A stretch of 64,000 nt of DNA from Ramlibacter monticola (lineage in GTDB: Bacteria; Pseudomonadota; Gammaproteobacteria; Burkholderiales; Burkholderiaceae_C): the NCBI RefSeq assembly GCF_016722785.1, contig NZ_JAEQNE010000010.1, positions 62,001 to 126,000 of the forward strand, in the 5' to 3' direction. Below the pieces are notes generated by a model. That model was not told the origin of the DNA. It saw only the letters and a list, made by a program, of their open reading frames with translations, and did no database searches. Shown here in pieces: positions 17,382 through 27,895 of this stretch. Both the position numbers and the translations under genes were made by a program. Every line of letters starts with the position of its first letter. Position 1 is the first letter of the stretch.

Positions 17382-18136
17382 GGCTTCGGCAGGTAGAACC
17401 CGTCGAACAGGGCGGTGAGTTCGGCGAACTCCCGCCCGAAGCGCTCGCGGTTCACGAAATAGGCCTCGCAGGCGACGGCGAAGAACTCGTCGATCGCCGT
17501 CGCGCCATACGGGTCCAGCCAGGGCGCTTCGCCGCCGAAGCGCTCGGCCACGATCACCTGCTCGCGGAAGCGCTGGTACTCGCGCTCCATCAGCTCCAGC
17601 CAGCGCTTGCGGGCGGCCCGCGAGGGCAGGGGAGGGCAGCCGTCGGCAGCGCCGTCGCGCAGGTCGATCTTGTGCACGAATTCGTGGATCACCACATTGA
17701 AGCCGATCTCGGCCGAGGTGCCCGCGTGCGCGACGTCGTGCCAGTTCAGCATGACCGGCCCGCCCTCCATCGCCTCGCCGGCCAGCACCTCGTCCCAGTC
17801 GTGGACCACCCCGCTTTCGTCCACCTGCGAGCGGCGCGCCACCACTTCGTCCGGGTGCACCACGATGCCGACGAAATCGTCGTACCAGGCCAGGCCGAGG
17901 TGCAGCACCGGCAGCACCGCCTGGGCGGCGATCGCCAGCGCGATCTCGTCGGTGATCGCCAGTCCGCCGGCGCCGTGGAATTCCTTGCCGGCGAGGAATT
18001 CGGCCGCCAGCCCGCGCAGCCTGGCGATCTCCCCGGCGGGCCGGTCCGCGAGGAAGGGATAGCGTTCCAGGGTGCGGCGCCACAGCGCCTCGGGAATCTC
18101 CGGCGCGCTGCGACGGCGCCGCAGCCACGCCCACAT
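17378..18136 (-). CDS. mtfA: MtfA-like zinc peptidase
   Basis: 252 aa. MtfA binds the Mlc repressor in enterobacteria and has aminopeptidase activity; the partner here is unknown. The metal site is visible as HEFVHKID (His151, Glu152, His155) with a downstream E in DEFFAVACEAYFVN. The family pattern LPVLHLGLAWYDDFVGIVV and the N terminus WRRTLERYPFL match MtfA. The ATG at 18136 shares one base with the lpxH stop (TGATG), so it is likely co-translated with lpxH. Confidence 0.88.
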   Translation of the reverse strand: MWAWLRRRRSAPEIPEALWRRTLERYPFLADRPAGEIARLRGLAAEFLAGKEFHGAGGLAITDEIALAIAAQAVLPVLHLGLAWYDDFVGIVVHPDEVVARRSQVDESGVVHDWDEVLAGEAMEGGPVMLNWHDVAHAGTSAEIGFNVVIHEFVHKIDLRDGAADGCPPLPSRAARKRWLELMEREYQRFREQVIVAERFGGEAPWLDPYGATAIDEFFAVACEAYFVNRERFGREFAELTALFDGFYLPKP

Positions 18137-18852
18137 CAGGCGAGCCCGACGCGCTGCACGGTGCCGTCGCGCCCGATGCGCAGCGCCTCGCCGCGCGGGG
18201 GCACCGCCTCGGCGTCCCAGTCGGTCAGCACGATGCGGCGGTGGCGCGCGTCCAGCGCATGCTCCGCCGGGAGGTGGGTATGGCCGTGGACCAGCACTTC
18301 GGCATCGGCCGCCCGCAGCCATTGCAGCGCCGTGGCCGTGTCCACGTCCGAATAGATGCGGTCGGTCGCCTTCAGCGCGTCGCTTTCCTTGCGCATGCCG
18401 CGCGCGAGCGCCTGCCGCACCGACAGCGGCTGCGCGAGGAAGCCCTGCTGCCAGGGCTCGCTGCGCACCTGCCGGCGGAAGGCCTGGTAGTCGGTGTCGC
18501 CCACGCACAGTTCGTCGCCGTGCGACAGCAGCCAGCGCCGCTCGCCGAAGGCCAGCACCGTGGGGTCGCGCAGCAGCGTCAGGCCGGTCGCCCGGGCCAG
18601 CCCCGCGCCGACCAGGAAATCACGGTTGCCCACGATGAAGAAGAGGGGGATGCGCTGCGCGGCGGCGCGCAGCACCTCGGCGCAGCCGGCCTCGAAGCCG
18701 CCGGCGGCGAGCACGTCGTCGCCGATCCAGGCTTCGAAGATGTCGCCGAGGAGGAAGACGGCGTCGGCCGTCGTGGCCGCCAGGTAGCGCCGCCAGGCCT
18801 CGAAGGTGGCCGGCCGGTCGGCCTGCAGGTGCAGGTCGGAGATGCACTCCAC
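18136..18852 (-). CDS. lpxH: UDP-2,3-diacylglucosamine diphosphatase LpxH
   Basis: 238 aa; forms lipid X in lipid A synthesis at the inner membrane face. Calcineurin-like metallophosphatase motifs are in order: ISDLHL (Asp6, His8), FLLGDIFEAWIGDD, FIVGNRDFLVG, LLSHGDELC and LVHGHTHLP. The GTG at 18852 gives an N terminus in register with E. coli LpxH; the frame stays open upstream (about 12 residues, WRS before the start) but has no ATG. It is followed directly by mtfA and preceded by ppiB on the same strand. Confidence 0.92.
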   Translation of the reverse strand: MECISDLHLQADRPATFEAWRRYLAATTADAVFLLGDIFEAWIGDDVLAAGGFEAGCAEVLRAAAQRIPLFFIVGNRDFLVGAGLARATGLTLLRDPTVLAFGERRWLLSHGDELCVGDTDYQAFRRQVRSEPWQQGFLAQPLSVRQALARGMRKESDALKATDRIYSDVDTATALQWLRAADAEVLVHGHTHLPAEHALDARHRRIVLTDWDAEAVPPRGEALRIGRDGTVQRVGLA

Positions 18853-18917
18853 GCTGCGCCAGCCCGGCGGGGCGCGCAGTTCCTGCGCCTGCGGGGCGGG
18901 CGCCGAGACCCCGGTGT

Positions 18918-19421
18918 TCAGACCAGGACCGCCTTCTCGATCACGACGTCCTGCAGCGGCACGTCGTCGTGGAAGCCCTTGCGGCCCGTCTTCACGCCCT
19001 TGAGCTTGTCGACCACGTCGGTGCCGCCGACCACCTTGCCGAACACGGCATAGCCCCAGCCCTGCGCCGTGGGCGACTTGTGGTTCAGGAACTCGTTGTC
19101 GGCGACGTTGATGAAGAACTGGGCGGAGGCGGAGTGGGGCGCCTGCGTGCGCGCCATCGCCACCGTGTAGCGGTCGTTCTTCAGGCCGTTGTTGGCCTCG
19201 TTGTCGATCGTCGCGTCGGTCGGCTTCTGGGTCATGCCCGGCTCGAAGCCGCCGCCCTGGATCATGAAGCCGTCGATGACGCGGTGGAAGATCGTGCCGT
19301 CGTAGTGCCCCTTCTTCACGTAGTTCACGAAGTTGGCGACGGTCTTGGGCGCCTTCTGCTCGTCGAGCTCCAGCGTGACGACGCCCTGGCCCGCGATGTG
19401 CAGTTCGACCCTGGGATTCAT
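18918..19421 (-). CDS. ppiB: Cytoplasmic peptidyl-prolyl cis-trans isomerase B
   Basis: 167-aa cyclophilin without signal peptide. Motifs: NFVNYVKKGHYDGTIFHRVI, GFMIQGGGF, MARTQAPHSASAQFFINVAD, FGKVVGGTDVVD. The ATG at 19421 follows a purine-rich AAGGAAAGGGGGC. Its neighbour ppiA is a paralogue; together they supply the cytoplasm and the periplasm. Confidence 0.95.
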   Translation of the reverse strand: MNPRVELHIAGQGVVTLELDEQKAPKTVANFVNYVKKGHYDGTIFHRVIDGFMIQGGGFEPGMTQKPTDATIDNEANNGLKNDRYTVAMARTQAPHSASAQFFINVADNEFLNHKSPTAQGWGYAVFGKVVGGTDVVDKLKGVKTGRKGFHDDVPLQDVVIEKAVLV

Positions 19422-19441
19422 GGCAATGCCCCCTTTCCTTC

Positions 19442-20020
19442 TTACTTGACGATTTCGGCGGAGTTGATGACCACCGGGGTCAGCGGCACGTCGGCGTGCA
19501 TGCCCTTGCGGCCGGTCGGCACGCCCTTGATGCTGTTGACGACGTCCATGCCGCTCACCACGCGGCCGAACACGGTGTAGCCGGGGTTGCCCGGCTTGGG
19601 ATCGAGGAAGGCGTTGTTGGCCACGTTGACGTAGAACTGCGCGGTGGCCGAGTTCGGGTCCATCGTGCGGGCCATGGAGAGCGTGCCGAGCTCGTTCTTC
19701 AGGCCCTTCTCGAAGGCCTGCACGCCTTCGTGCGGCACCGGCGCCCGGGTCTTCTTCTCCACCATGTTGGCGTCCATGCCGCCGCCCTGGATCATGAAGT
19801 TGTTGATCACGCGATGGAAGATGGTGCCGTCGTAGTGCTTCTCGCGCACGTACTGCAGGAAGTTCTCGACGGTCTTGGGGGCCTTGTCCGGATACACCTC
19901 GACGACGAAGTCGCCGGCACTGGTGTTGAACTTGACCCGGGGCGCGTCGGCGGACCAGGCGGCGCCTGCGGTGCAGGCGAGGACGAGGACAGCCGCGGCG
20001 CGGCGCGTGAACGAGGACAT
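19442..20020 (-). CDS. ppiA: Periplasmic peptidyl-prolyl cis-trans isomerase A
   Basis: 192 aa. Signal peptide MSSFTRRAAAVLVLACTAGAAWSA with likely cleavage after WSA, then a cyclophilin domain (FHRVINNFMIQGGGMDANM, MARTMDPNSATAQFYVNVAN, FGRVVSGMDVV). The ATG overlaps the upstream L,D-transpeptidase stop by one base (TGATG). The gap to ppiB is 20 bp, so the three are probably one transcript. Confidence 0.94.
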   Translation of the reverse strand: MSSFTRRAAAVLVLACTAGAAWSADAPRVKFNTSAGDFVVEVYPDKAPKTVENFLQYVREKHYDGTIFHRVINNFMIQGGGMDANMVEKKTRAPVPHEGVQAFEKGLKNELGTLSMARTMDPNSATAQFYVNVANNAFLDPKPGNPGYTVFGRVVSGMDVVNSIKGVPTGRKGMHADVPLTPVVINSAEIVK

Positions 20021-21312
20021 CAGCCAACCACTCCTTCGAAAAAGATCTTCCACTGCGGACCCTGCCGCATCCAGTACTGCCTCTTGGTCACCCCGGTGCG
20101 GGTGCCCAGGGGCACCTCGCCAAAGGTTACCACCATGGTGTCGGCGCTGTCGGTCCAGCGCAGCACCGACACCTCCTTCAGTTCGACCCGCTTGCCGCGC
20201 AGGCGCCCGAGTTCCACCTTCAGCAGCGGCTGCGATTCCTCCAGCGTCTTGCCGTTGATGGCGAAGTCGGGCGTGTAGAACGACAGCACCCGGTTGATGT
20301 CGCCGCTCGCCTTGGCGTCGCGCCAGGACTGCAGCACCTGCTGGAAGTGGCGCGCATCCGCCTGCGCGCTGGCCGGCGCCACCCATCGCAGCGAGCTCGC
20401 GATGACGACCGGCGTGGTGCGGACCTCGACGGTCCGGATGATGCGCTCCAGGTCCGGGTTGGCCAGCACGACGCAGCCGTCGGTGGCCTTGGGCGCGCGG
20501 GCGAACTGCTCCGGCGGCGTGCCGTGCAGCCAGATGCCGCGCCCGGTCTTGCCGCGGCGCGCGTCGTACGGGTTCGGGTAATTGATCGGCAGCGCCCCGG
20601 CGCCATAGAAGTCCTTCAGCGACTTCGGGTCCAGGCTGCTGGTGATGTAGTAGACGCCCAGGGGCGTGCGCAGGTCGCCTTCGGTGTCCTTCTCCATGCC
20701 CAGCTTGCCGACCGAGACGTAGTAGTCGGCGACGAGCCTGGGTCCGGTGGGCTCGTTCTGGAACAGGTACAGGCGCGAACGCGAGGCGTCGATGGCGATC
20801 GCGTGCTTGTTCTGCGCCGACAGCTGCAGGAACTGCGCGGGGATGGCGCCTGCCGGAGGGCGTTCGCGCAGCGCGCGCATGCGCAGCTGCGACTCCTCGC
20901 GCAGCTCCGCCAGCGCCTGGCCGGCGGCGCGCGCCTCGCTGTCCGGCACGTCGCCGAAGGCCTTCACCGGCCGCTGCTGCGCCATCAGCAGGTCGCCGTA
21001 GACCAGCTGGGCGAGGCTGAAGTTCGGATGGTCCCGCACCAGGGTTTCGGCCTTCGCGAGCGCGGCGCGGGCCTGCGCCTGGCCGATGAGCCGGTAGATC
21101 TCGATCAGGCGCGCCTCGGCTTCGCCGTCGTGCACCCTGGGCGGCACGGGAGGAGCCGGGGCGCGGGCCGCCTTCGATGCCTTGGCCGCGGCGCGCGCCG
21201 CCGGCTTCTGCGCGGCGTTCTTGTGCGGTGCCGCGAGCGCGACGCCGAGCAATCCCGCGCTGCAGCACAGGGCGACGAGCGCCTTGGCCGGGGAGCGGTG
21301 GACGGGCTTCAA
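20020..21312 (-). CDS. L,D-transpeptidase family protein (YkuD domain) with C-terminal NTF2-like domain
   Basis: 430 aa, exported. N-terminal signal (ALVALCCSAGLLGVALA), an Ala/Lys linker, a helical region (about 60-150), then the YkuD catalytic domain at about 168-305 with active-site His263 in GRGIWLHGTPPE and Cys280 in ATDGCVVL. Such enzymes form 3-3 peptidoglycan cross-links or attach proteins. The C-terminal 110 residues (VLQSWRDAKASGDINRVLSFYTPDF...) look like an NTF2/SnoaL-like domain. The apparent start is TTG at 21312 with GAAGG 7 nt upstream; no ATG fits better. A related C-terminal domain is seen in the TPR protein upstream, suggesting a shared partner. Confidence 0.85.
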   Translation of the reverse strand: MKPVHRSPAKALVALCCSAGLLGVALAAPHKNAAQKPAARAAAKASKAARAPAPPVPPRVHDGEAEARLIEIYRLIGQAQARAALAKAETLVRDHPNFSLAQLVYGDLLMAQQRPVKAFGDVPDSEARAAGQALAELREESQLRMRALRERPPAGAIPAQFLQLSAQNKHAIAIDASRSRLYLFQNEPTGPRLVADYYVSVGKLGMEKDTEGDLRTPLGVYYITSSLDPKSLKDFYGAGALPINYPNPYDARRGKTGRGIWLHGTPPEQFARAPKATDGCVVLANPDLERIIRTVEVRTTPVVIASSLRWVAPASAQADARHFQQVLQSWRDAKASGDINRVLSFYTPDFAINGKTLEESQPLLKVELGRLRGKRVELKEVSVLRWTDSADTMVVTFGEVPLGTRTGVTKRQYWMRQGPQWKIFFEGVVG

Positions 21313-21347
21313 GCCGGGACCTTCGCTTGCGCGCGAGGGATGCGCCC

Positions 21348-22487
21348 TCAGCCGCCCGTGCTTTCCCGCACGATGGCCCAGCGCTCGCCGCTCTTCACGA
21401 GTTCGAGCGTCTTGCGGCTGTTCACGTGCAGGGCATCGGCGCTGTAGTTCTGCTTGAAGCGCGCGACGGCCTTGTTGCCGTTCACGCTGACGTCGAGGTC
21501 GCTCACCTGCACCGCGATCTTCGACTTGCCCAGGATACGGGCGCGGCGCTCCTGTTCCCAGGCCTGCCGCGACTGGTTGCCGGGCGGATCGAATTCCTTG
21601 CCGTAGGCGCCGAGGTAACCGCCCATGTCCTTGGCGGCCCAGGCCTGGGCCCAGGCCTTGATCGCGGCCTCGACCGCCGCGCGCGATTCGCTGCTGGCAG
21701 CCGGCGCGGCGGCCGTGGGCGTGGGCGCGGTCGGCGCGGCGGCCACCGCCGCGGGGGCGGGCGTCGGTGCGCCGCCGGCAGCAGGCGCAGGCGTCGCGGG
21801 ACGAGCGGCAGCGGCCGGCGCCGGCGTCGTTGCGGGCGCGGCGGCAACGGCGGCAACGGCGGGGGTGGCGGCGGCCGGACGCGCGGCCGGCGCCGTCGTG
21901 GCCGCGGCGGCCACGACGGCGCCTCCGCGCGGCGCGGCAGCGCCCGGCGCGGCGCGGCTGCCCGGCGCGGCGAACAGCTCGCGGATCAGCGCCAGCTTCG
22001 GCTGCACCGCCGTATTGCCGCTATCGAGCTGCAGCGCGCGGCTGTAGGCCTGGCTCGCCAGCTTGGCGTACACGTCGCCGAGGTTCTCGTGCGCGGTGGC
22101 ATAGCTGGGATTGGTGCGGATCGCCATCTCCAGCGAGGCGCGCGCCTTGTCGAACTGTCCCTGGCCCGCGTACAGCACGGCCAGGTTGTTGTAGGGCTCG
22201 GGCAGCTCCGGGTAGTCCTCGGTGAGCTTCTGGAAGGTGGCGATGGCTTCGGCGGGCCGGCCGGCTTCGGTGAGCACCACGCCCTTGAGGAAGCGCATCT
22301 GCGGATCCTTGGGCTTGCCCGCGAGGTACTGGTCCGCCTTGTTCAGTGCTTCGGTCAGCTTGCCCGAGCGCAGCAACTGGTTGACGTCGCCGTACTCGTC
22401 GGCGCGCACGCCGCCCGTCGCGAAGAGGGCCGCGGCGATCACCGCCAGGCCGAGGGTATTGCGAAACTTAGCGTGCACGAACTTCAT
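21348..22487 (-). CDS. Exported TPR protein with C-terminal NTF2-like domain
   Basis: 379 aa. Signal peptide (LGLAVIAAALFATGGVRA), tetratricopeptide repeats at about 30-150 (LNKADQYLAGKPKDPQMRFL; PYNNLAVLYAGQGQFDKA; AHENLGDVYAKLASQAYSRA), then a long Ala/Pro/Thr linker (about 175-265), then a C-terminal domain (AVEAAIKAWAQAWAAKDMGG, YSADALHVNSRKTLEL). The C-terminal domain resembles that of the adjacent L,D-transpeptidase, so the two products probably work together in the cell wall. It is divergent from cysS. Confidence 0.82.
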   Translation of the reverse strand: MKFVHAKFRNTLGLAVIAAALFATGGVRADEYGDVNQLLRSGKLTEALNKADQYLAGKPKDPQMRFLKGVVLTEAGRPAEAIATFQKLTEDYPELPEPYNNLAVLYAGQGQFDKARASLEMAIRTNPSYATAHENLGDVYAKLASQAYSRALQLDSGNTAVQPKLALIRELFAAPGSRAAPGAAAPRGGAVVAAAATTAPAARPAAATPAVAAVAAAPATTPAPAAAARPATPAPAAGGAPTPAPAAVAAAPTAPTPTAAAPAASSESRAAVEAAIKAWAQAWAAKDMGGYLGAYGKEFDPPGNQSRQAWEQERRARILGKSKIAVQVSDLDVSVNGNKAVARFKQNYSADALHVNSRKTLELVKSGERWAIVRESTGG

Positions 22488-22511
22488 GGGGAGACCTATC
22501 TTCCAACGCCT

Positions 22512-22540
22512 GTGACAGCCCTCGGACGGGGCTATATACT
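22512..22540 (+). promoter_or_regulatory. Sigma-70 promoter for cysS
   Basis: -35 GTGACA (22512-22517), 17-bp spacer, -10 TATACT (22535-22540). It is in the divergent gap between the TPR gene and cysS, giving a leader of about 100 nt. Confidence 0.6.
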
Positions 22541-22649
22541 GCGTGCCGATTGTAGCCGTGGGGCCGCGCCGCGGCTCCACGCCACGCCTGTACCCAGAAC
22601 AACACCGAAGCCCGCGGCCCTGGCGCCGGCGGCGTCTCCCGAGAATCCA

Positions 22650-24026
22650 ATGACCCTTCGCATCTACAACACGCTGACGCGTGCGCTGGAGGACTTTTCG
22701 CCGCTCGAACCCGGCCACGTGCGCTTGTACGTGTGCGGAATGACCGTGTACGACCTTTGCCACGTGGGCCACGCGCGCGCCAACGTGGCCTTCGATGTCG
22801 TGCAGCGCTGGCTGAAGGCATCGGGGTTTCGCGTCACGTTCGTGCGAAACATCACGGACATCGACGACAAGATCATCCGCCGGTCCGTCGAGAACGGGGA
22901 GAGCGTCCGCTCCCTCACCGACCGCATGATCGCGGAGATGTACCGCGACTTCGACGCGCTCGGCATCGAGCGGCCGACGCACGACCCGCGCGCCACCGAC
23001 TACGTGCCGCAGATGCTGGACATCGTGCGCAAGCTGCAGGACAGGGGCCTGGCCTACCGCGCGGAGTCGGGCGACGTGAACTTCGCGGTGCGCCGCTTCC
23101 CCGGCTACGGCAAGCTGTCCGGCAAGTCGCTCGACGAACTGCACGCGGGCGAACGCGTGGCGGTGCTCGAAGGCAAGGACGACCCGCTGGACTTCGTGCT
23201 GTGGAAGTCCGCCAAGCCGGAAGAGCCCGCCGACGCGCAGTGGGAGAGCGACTACGGCCGCGGCCGCCCGGGCTGGCACATCGAGTGCTCCGCGATGTCC
23301 TGCGCGCTGCTGGGCGACACCTTCGACATCCACGGCGGCGGCGCCGACCTGCAGTTCCCGCACCACGAGAACGAGATCGCGCAGAGCGAGGGTGCCAACG
23401 GCGTGCCCCTCGCGAAATTGTGGATGCACAACGGCTTCGTCAACATCGACAATGAAAAGATGTCGAAGTCGCTCGGCAACTTCTTCACGATCCGCGAGGT
23501 GCTGGAGAAGTTCGATGCCGAGACCATCCGCTTCTTCATCCTGCGCGCGCACTACCGCAGCCCGCTGAACTACAGCGACGTGCACCTGGAAGACGCGCGC
23601 GGGGCCCTCAGGCGCCTGTACACGACGCTCGACTCGGTCGCGCCGGCGGCGCTGCAGGTCGACTGGAACGATCCCCATGCGGCGCGCTTCAGGGCCGCGA
23701 TGGACAACGACTTCGGAACGCCCGACGCGGTGGCGGTGCTGTTCGACCTGGCCGCGGAAGCGAACCGCACGCGCTCCGCCGGACGCGCGGGCCTGCTCAA
23801 GGCGCTGGGCGCCACGCTGGGCGTGCTGCAGGGCGATCCCAAGGCCTTCCTGCGCGCCGGCGCCGCGCTGGACGAAGCCACCATCCAGCAGAAGATCGAG
23901 GCCCGTGCCGCGGCCAAGAAGGCGAAGGACTTCGCCGAGGCCGACCGCATCCGCAGGGAACTGCTCGACCAGGGCGTCGTGCTGAAGGACTCCCCCACCG
24001 GAACCACGTGGGAGGCCAAGTCTTGA
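22650..24026 (+). CDS. cysS: Cysteinyl-tRNA synthetase
   Basis: 458 aa, full length. Zinc-binding Cys29 in LYVCGMTVYD, class I signature as CHVGHAR (residues 37-43), GRPGWHIECSAM, the HHENEIAQSEG motif and KMSKS at about residue 270. The start ATG at 22650 gives MTLRIYNTLTRALEDF, standard for the family. The stop overlaps the start of the next gene (TTGA). Confidence 0.97.
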   Translation: MTLRIYNTLTRALEDFSPLEPGHVRLYVCGMTVYDLCHVGHARANVAFDVVQRWLKASGFRVTFVRNITDIDDKIIRRSVENGESVRSLTDRMIAEMYRDFDALGIERPTHDPRATDYVPQMLDIVRKLQDRGLAYRAESGDVNFAVRRFPGYGKLSGKSLDELHAGERVAVLEGKDDPLDFVLWKSAKPEEPADAQWESDYGRGRPGWHIECSAMSCALLGDTFDIHGGGADLQFPHHENEIAQSEGANGVPLAKLWMHNGFVNIDNEKMSKSLGNFFTIREVLEKFDAETIRFFILRAHYRSPLNYSDVHLEDARGALRRLYTTLDSVAPAALQVDWNDPHAARFRAAMDNDFGTPDAVAVLFDLAAEANRTRSAGRAGLLKALGATLGVLQGDPKAFLRAGAALDEATIQQKIEARAAAKKAKDFAEADRIRRELLDQGVVLKDSPTGTTWEAKS

Positions 24027-24664
24027 GCACCGACGGCGATGGCCTGGTCACGCCCGAATACTGGGAAGACGCGCGCCGCTACCTGACCAAGCGGGACCGC
24101 GTGATGAAGCGGCTGATCCCGCAGTTCGGCACCGCCTGCCTGCAGTCGCGCGGCGACGCCTTCACGACGCTGGCGCGCAGCATCGTGGGCCAGCAGATCT
24201 CGGTGAAGGCCGCCCAGAGCGTGTGGGAGCGCTTCGCCGCGTTGCCCAGGCGCATGACGCCCGCCAACGTGCTGAAGCTCAAGGTGGACGACATGCGGCA
24301 GGCGGGCCTGTCGGCGCGCAAGATCGAATACCTCGTGGACCTGGCCCTGCACTTCGATTCGGGCGCGATCCACGTCGAGAGCTGGCGCAGCATGGCCGAC
24401 GAGGAGATCATCGGCGAGCTGGTGGGCATCCGCGGCATCGGCCGCTGGACCGCGGAGATGTTCCTGATCTTCCACCTGATGCGGCCGAACGTGCTGCCGC
24501 TCGACGACGTGGGCCTGATCACGGGCATCAGCAAGAACTATTTCTCGGGCGACCCGGTGAGCCGCAGCGACGCCCGCGAGGTGGCCGCGGCCTGGAATCC
24601 CTATTGCTCGGTCGCGACTTGGTATATTTGGAGGTCGCTCGACCCGCTGCCCGTGGCCTATTGA
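24023..24664 (+). CDS. DNA-3-methyladenine glycosylase, AlkA-like (HhH-GPD)
   Basis: 213 aa. Removes alkylated bases in base excision repair. HhH-GPD features: FTTLARSIVGQQISVKAA, the hairpin-helix-hairpin VGIRGIGRWTAEMFL, and Asp161/Asp162 in VLPLDDVGL. The TTG start at 24023 overlaps the cysS stop and has GGGAGG 7 nt upstream; a GTG at 24008 is an alternative. It is shorter than E. coli AlkA because the N-terminal domain is absent. Confidence 0.88.
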   Translation: MSTDGDGLVTPEYWEDARRYLTKRDRVMKRLIPQFGTACLQSRGDAFTTLARSIVGQQISVKAAQSVWERFAALPRRMTPANVLKLKVDDMRQAGLSARKIEYLVDLALHFDSGAIHVESWRSMADEEIIGELVGIRGIGRWTAEMFLIFHLMRPNVLPLDDVGLITGISKNYFSGDPVSRSDAREVAAAWNPYCSVATWYIWRSLDPLPVAY

Positions 24665-24702
24665 CCACGCCTGGAGCGGAGGGCGCTGAGAGGAGCAACG
24701 CT

Positions 24703-25680
<978 letters not shown>

Positions 25681-26789
25681 ACCCGAGGGCAATCCCGCCG
25701 AGGCTGCGCTCGCGGGGTTGCAACTGCCGCTGCCGCTGGCGGTCGCGTACTCCGGCGGCGCCGATTCCACCGTCCTCCTTCTTGCCGCCGCCCGGCGCTG
25801 GCCCGGGCAGGTGCAGGCCATCCACGTCCACCACGGGCTGCAGGAAGCGGCCGATGGCTTCGAGGCGCATTGCCGCGCGGCCTGCGAGGCCCTGGGCGTC
25901 GCGCTGCAGGTGCGGCGCGTGCACGCGCGCCATGCAGCGGGGGAGAGCCCGGAGGAGGTGGCGCGAGTGGCTCGCTACCAAGCGCTGGCGCGCGCGGCGC
26001 GCGATGCCGGCCTGCAGGCGGTGCTGCTGGGGCAGCACGCGGACGACCAGGTCGAGACGCTGCTGCTGGCGCTGAGCCGCGGGGCGGGCCTGCCGGGCCT
26101 CGCGGCCATGCCGCCGGTGTTCCAGCGCGAAGGCATGCTGTTCGTGCGGCCGCTGCTGGCGCTGCCGGCGCAGGCGATCCGCGACTGGGTCCGGGAACAG
26201 GGAATCCCGGTCGTCGAGGACCCGACCAACGCCGACACGGCCTTCACGCGCAACCGCATCCGGCACGTGCTGCTGCCGGCGCTGGAGCAAAGTTTTCCCC
26301 GCTATCGCGAGACCTTCGCGCGCTCGTCGCGCCATGCGGCGCAGGCGCAGGAGCTGCTCGAGACCGTGGCGCAGGAGGACCTCGCGCGCATGGGCGGCAC
26401 GCCCGCCCTCGCCGCGCTGCAGGCGCTGCCGCGCGCGCGCCAGGCCAACGTGCTGCGGCACTGGCTGCGCACGGCGCACGCGGCGAGCGCCAGCGCGGCG
26501 CAGCTGGAGGAATTGCTGGACCAGGTTACCGACTGCACGACCCGCGGGCACCGCATCCGCATCAAGGTCGGGCGGGGCTTCGTCCAGCGGCAGGGGGAGC
26601 GGCTCGTCTTTGCCGCGGATGAGGCCTAGCGGGCCGGTTCGGCAGGCCTTCGTCTTTGTCACCGCGAAGGCGGACTGCTCTCATTTCGCTACGTTCGGTA
26701 GCTCCGGTCGGGCGCCAAACAGCCTACGCCATAGCGATCATGCCTAAGCCGGTGCATCGCCGGTACGCAGAACAACCTAAGGACTTGTC

Positions 26790-27755
26790 ATGACCAGGCA
26801 CCACTACGTCAGATCCTCTTCGCGTCCCTTGCTGCAAGGCGCGGGCGTCTTGCTGGCCGGGCTGCTCGCGCAGCCAGCCTTTGCTGCCGCCTCGGCGGGG
26901 TGCGAGGGCGGAGGGTTCACCGTGCTGGGCCGCAGCGGTGCGGTCGACGTGGAAATCCCCGCCGCCGGGCTGCCGGCGACGATCCAGGTGAGAGGCAAGT
27001 ACGTGCAGTTCGATATCGTTGCTGCCACCTTCGGGATCCGCAACTTCGTCTTCCTGCCCACGGCCAACCCGCTCGACATGACCAACGGCGTCGCCACCCC
27101 GGTGTTCGCGAGCAAGACGCCGAACCACCGCGGCCTCGTGCTCAACGGAGCGGTGGACCTGCTGATCGAGGAGGAGGTGCTGGAGATCGCCCGCCTGGGC
27201 CCGGGCCTCTCGATGAAGATCCAGGCCAAGGACTGTGCGCAGGGAGGGATCTTCCAGATGGAGCCGGAGCGCGGGGACGGCACCGCCACGCGCATCGTCC
27301 ACACGCTGGCGGTCGCCGCCCAGGGGCTGACACCGTTCTATTTCGACAACCCCAGATTCCGCGCCCGCGAAGGCGACATCGTGCCCTTCAAGGACACCAC
27401 CATCGCTGTCCCGACCCGCATCAACATCGCCAACGACTTCTCGCCGCGCTTCGTGGCGCGGGACAGCGCGCAGGTGGCGACCCGGGTCAACGAGCCGGCC
27501 TGCTCGAAGGTCTTCATCTCGCGGGTGAGCGGACCCCAGACCATCCAGCACTGCGGCAACCGCTCGATCTGGGACGTGGCCAGCGGCGGCCGCATGGGCT
27601 TCGTGACTGGCGAGGACTCGGTCGAGGTCGCGCCCTCGCCGACCATCTGCACGCACAAGTGCCAGGCGCAGAACCGCGTGCGCGGCCGCGCCGTGGTGCT
27701 GGGCTTCCCGTTCCCGGTGCCTGAGGCGTCGCGGCTGCCGCTGCCCCAGCCATGA
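26790..27755 (+). CDS. Exported protein of unknown function
   Basis: 321 aa; not recognised. A signal peptide is clear (PLLQGAGVLLAGLLAQPAFAA, cleavage near residue 33). The mature part is beta-rich with scattered Cys residues (C38, C-x pairs near the C terminus in ICTHKCQAQ), suggesting disulfides in the periplasm or outside. AAGGA lies shortly before the ATG. It is alone between tilS and the convergent DUF2927 gene. Confidence 0.7.
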   Translation: MTRHHYVRSSSRPLLQGAGVLLAGLLAQPAFAAASAGCEGGGFTVLGRSGAVDVEIPAAGLPATIQVRGKYVQFDIVAATFGIRNFVFLPTANPLDMTNGVATPVFASKTPNHRGLVLNGAVDLLIEEEVLEIARLGPGLSMKIQAKDCAQGGIFQMEPERGDGTATRIVHTLAVAAQGLTPFYFDNPRFRAREGDIVPFKDTTIAVPTRINIANDFSPRFVARDSAQVATRVNEPACSKVFISRVSGPQTIQHCGNRSIWDVASGGRMGFVTGEDSVEVAPSPTICTHKCQAQNRVRGRAVVLGFPFPVPEASRLPLPQP

Positions 27756-27821
27756 GCGCGCGCGCCCGGCGCGGCCCGGTGGCCTGAGGGAGGGCAAGGG
27801 CGGGTCGACACGGGTCTTCAC

Positions 27822-27851
27822 CGGCCGGACACGGCGGATGCCGTCCGGCCG
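27822..27851. terminator. Strong hairpin between convergent genes
   Basis: CGGCCGGAC..GGC-GGAT-GCCGTCCGGCCG, about 12 bp with a 2-nt bulge, between genes that converge at 27755 and 27896. No U tract, so the terminator role is inferred from position. Confidence 0.4.
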
Positions 27852-27895
27852 TGGTCCGTTCACCCGTGTGCCGGCGCGGCCCCGGTCGGCCTGGC

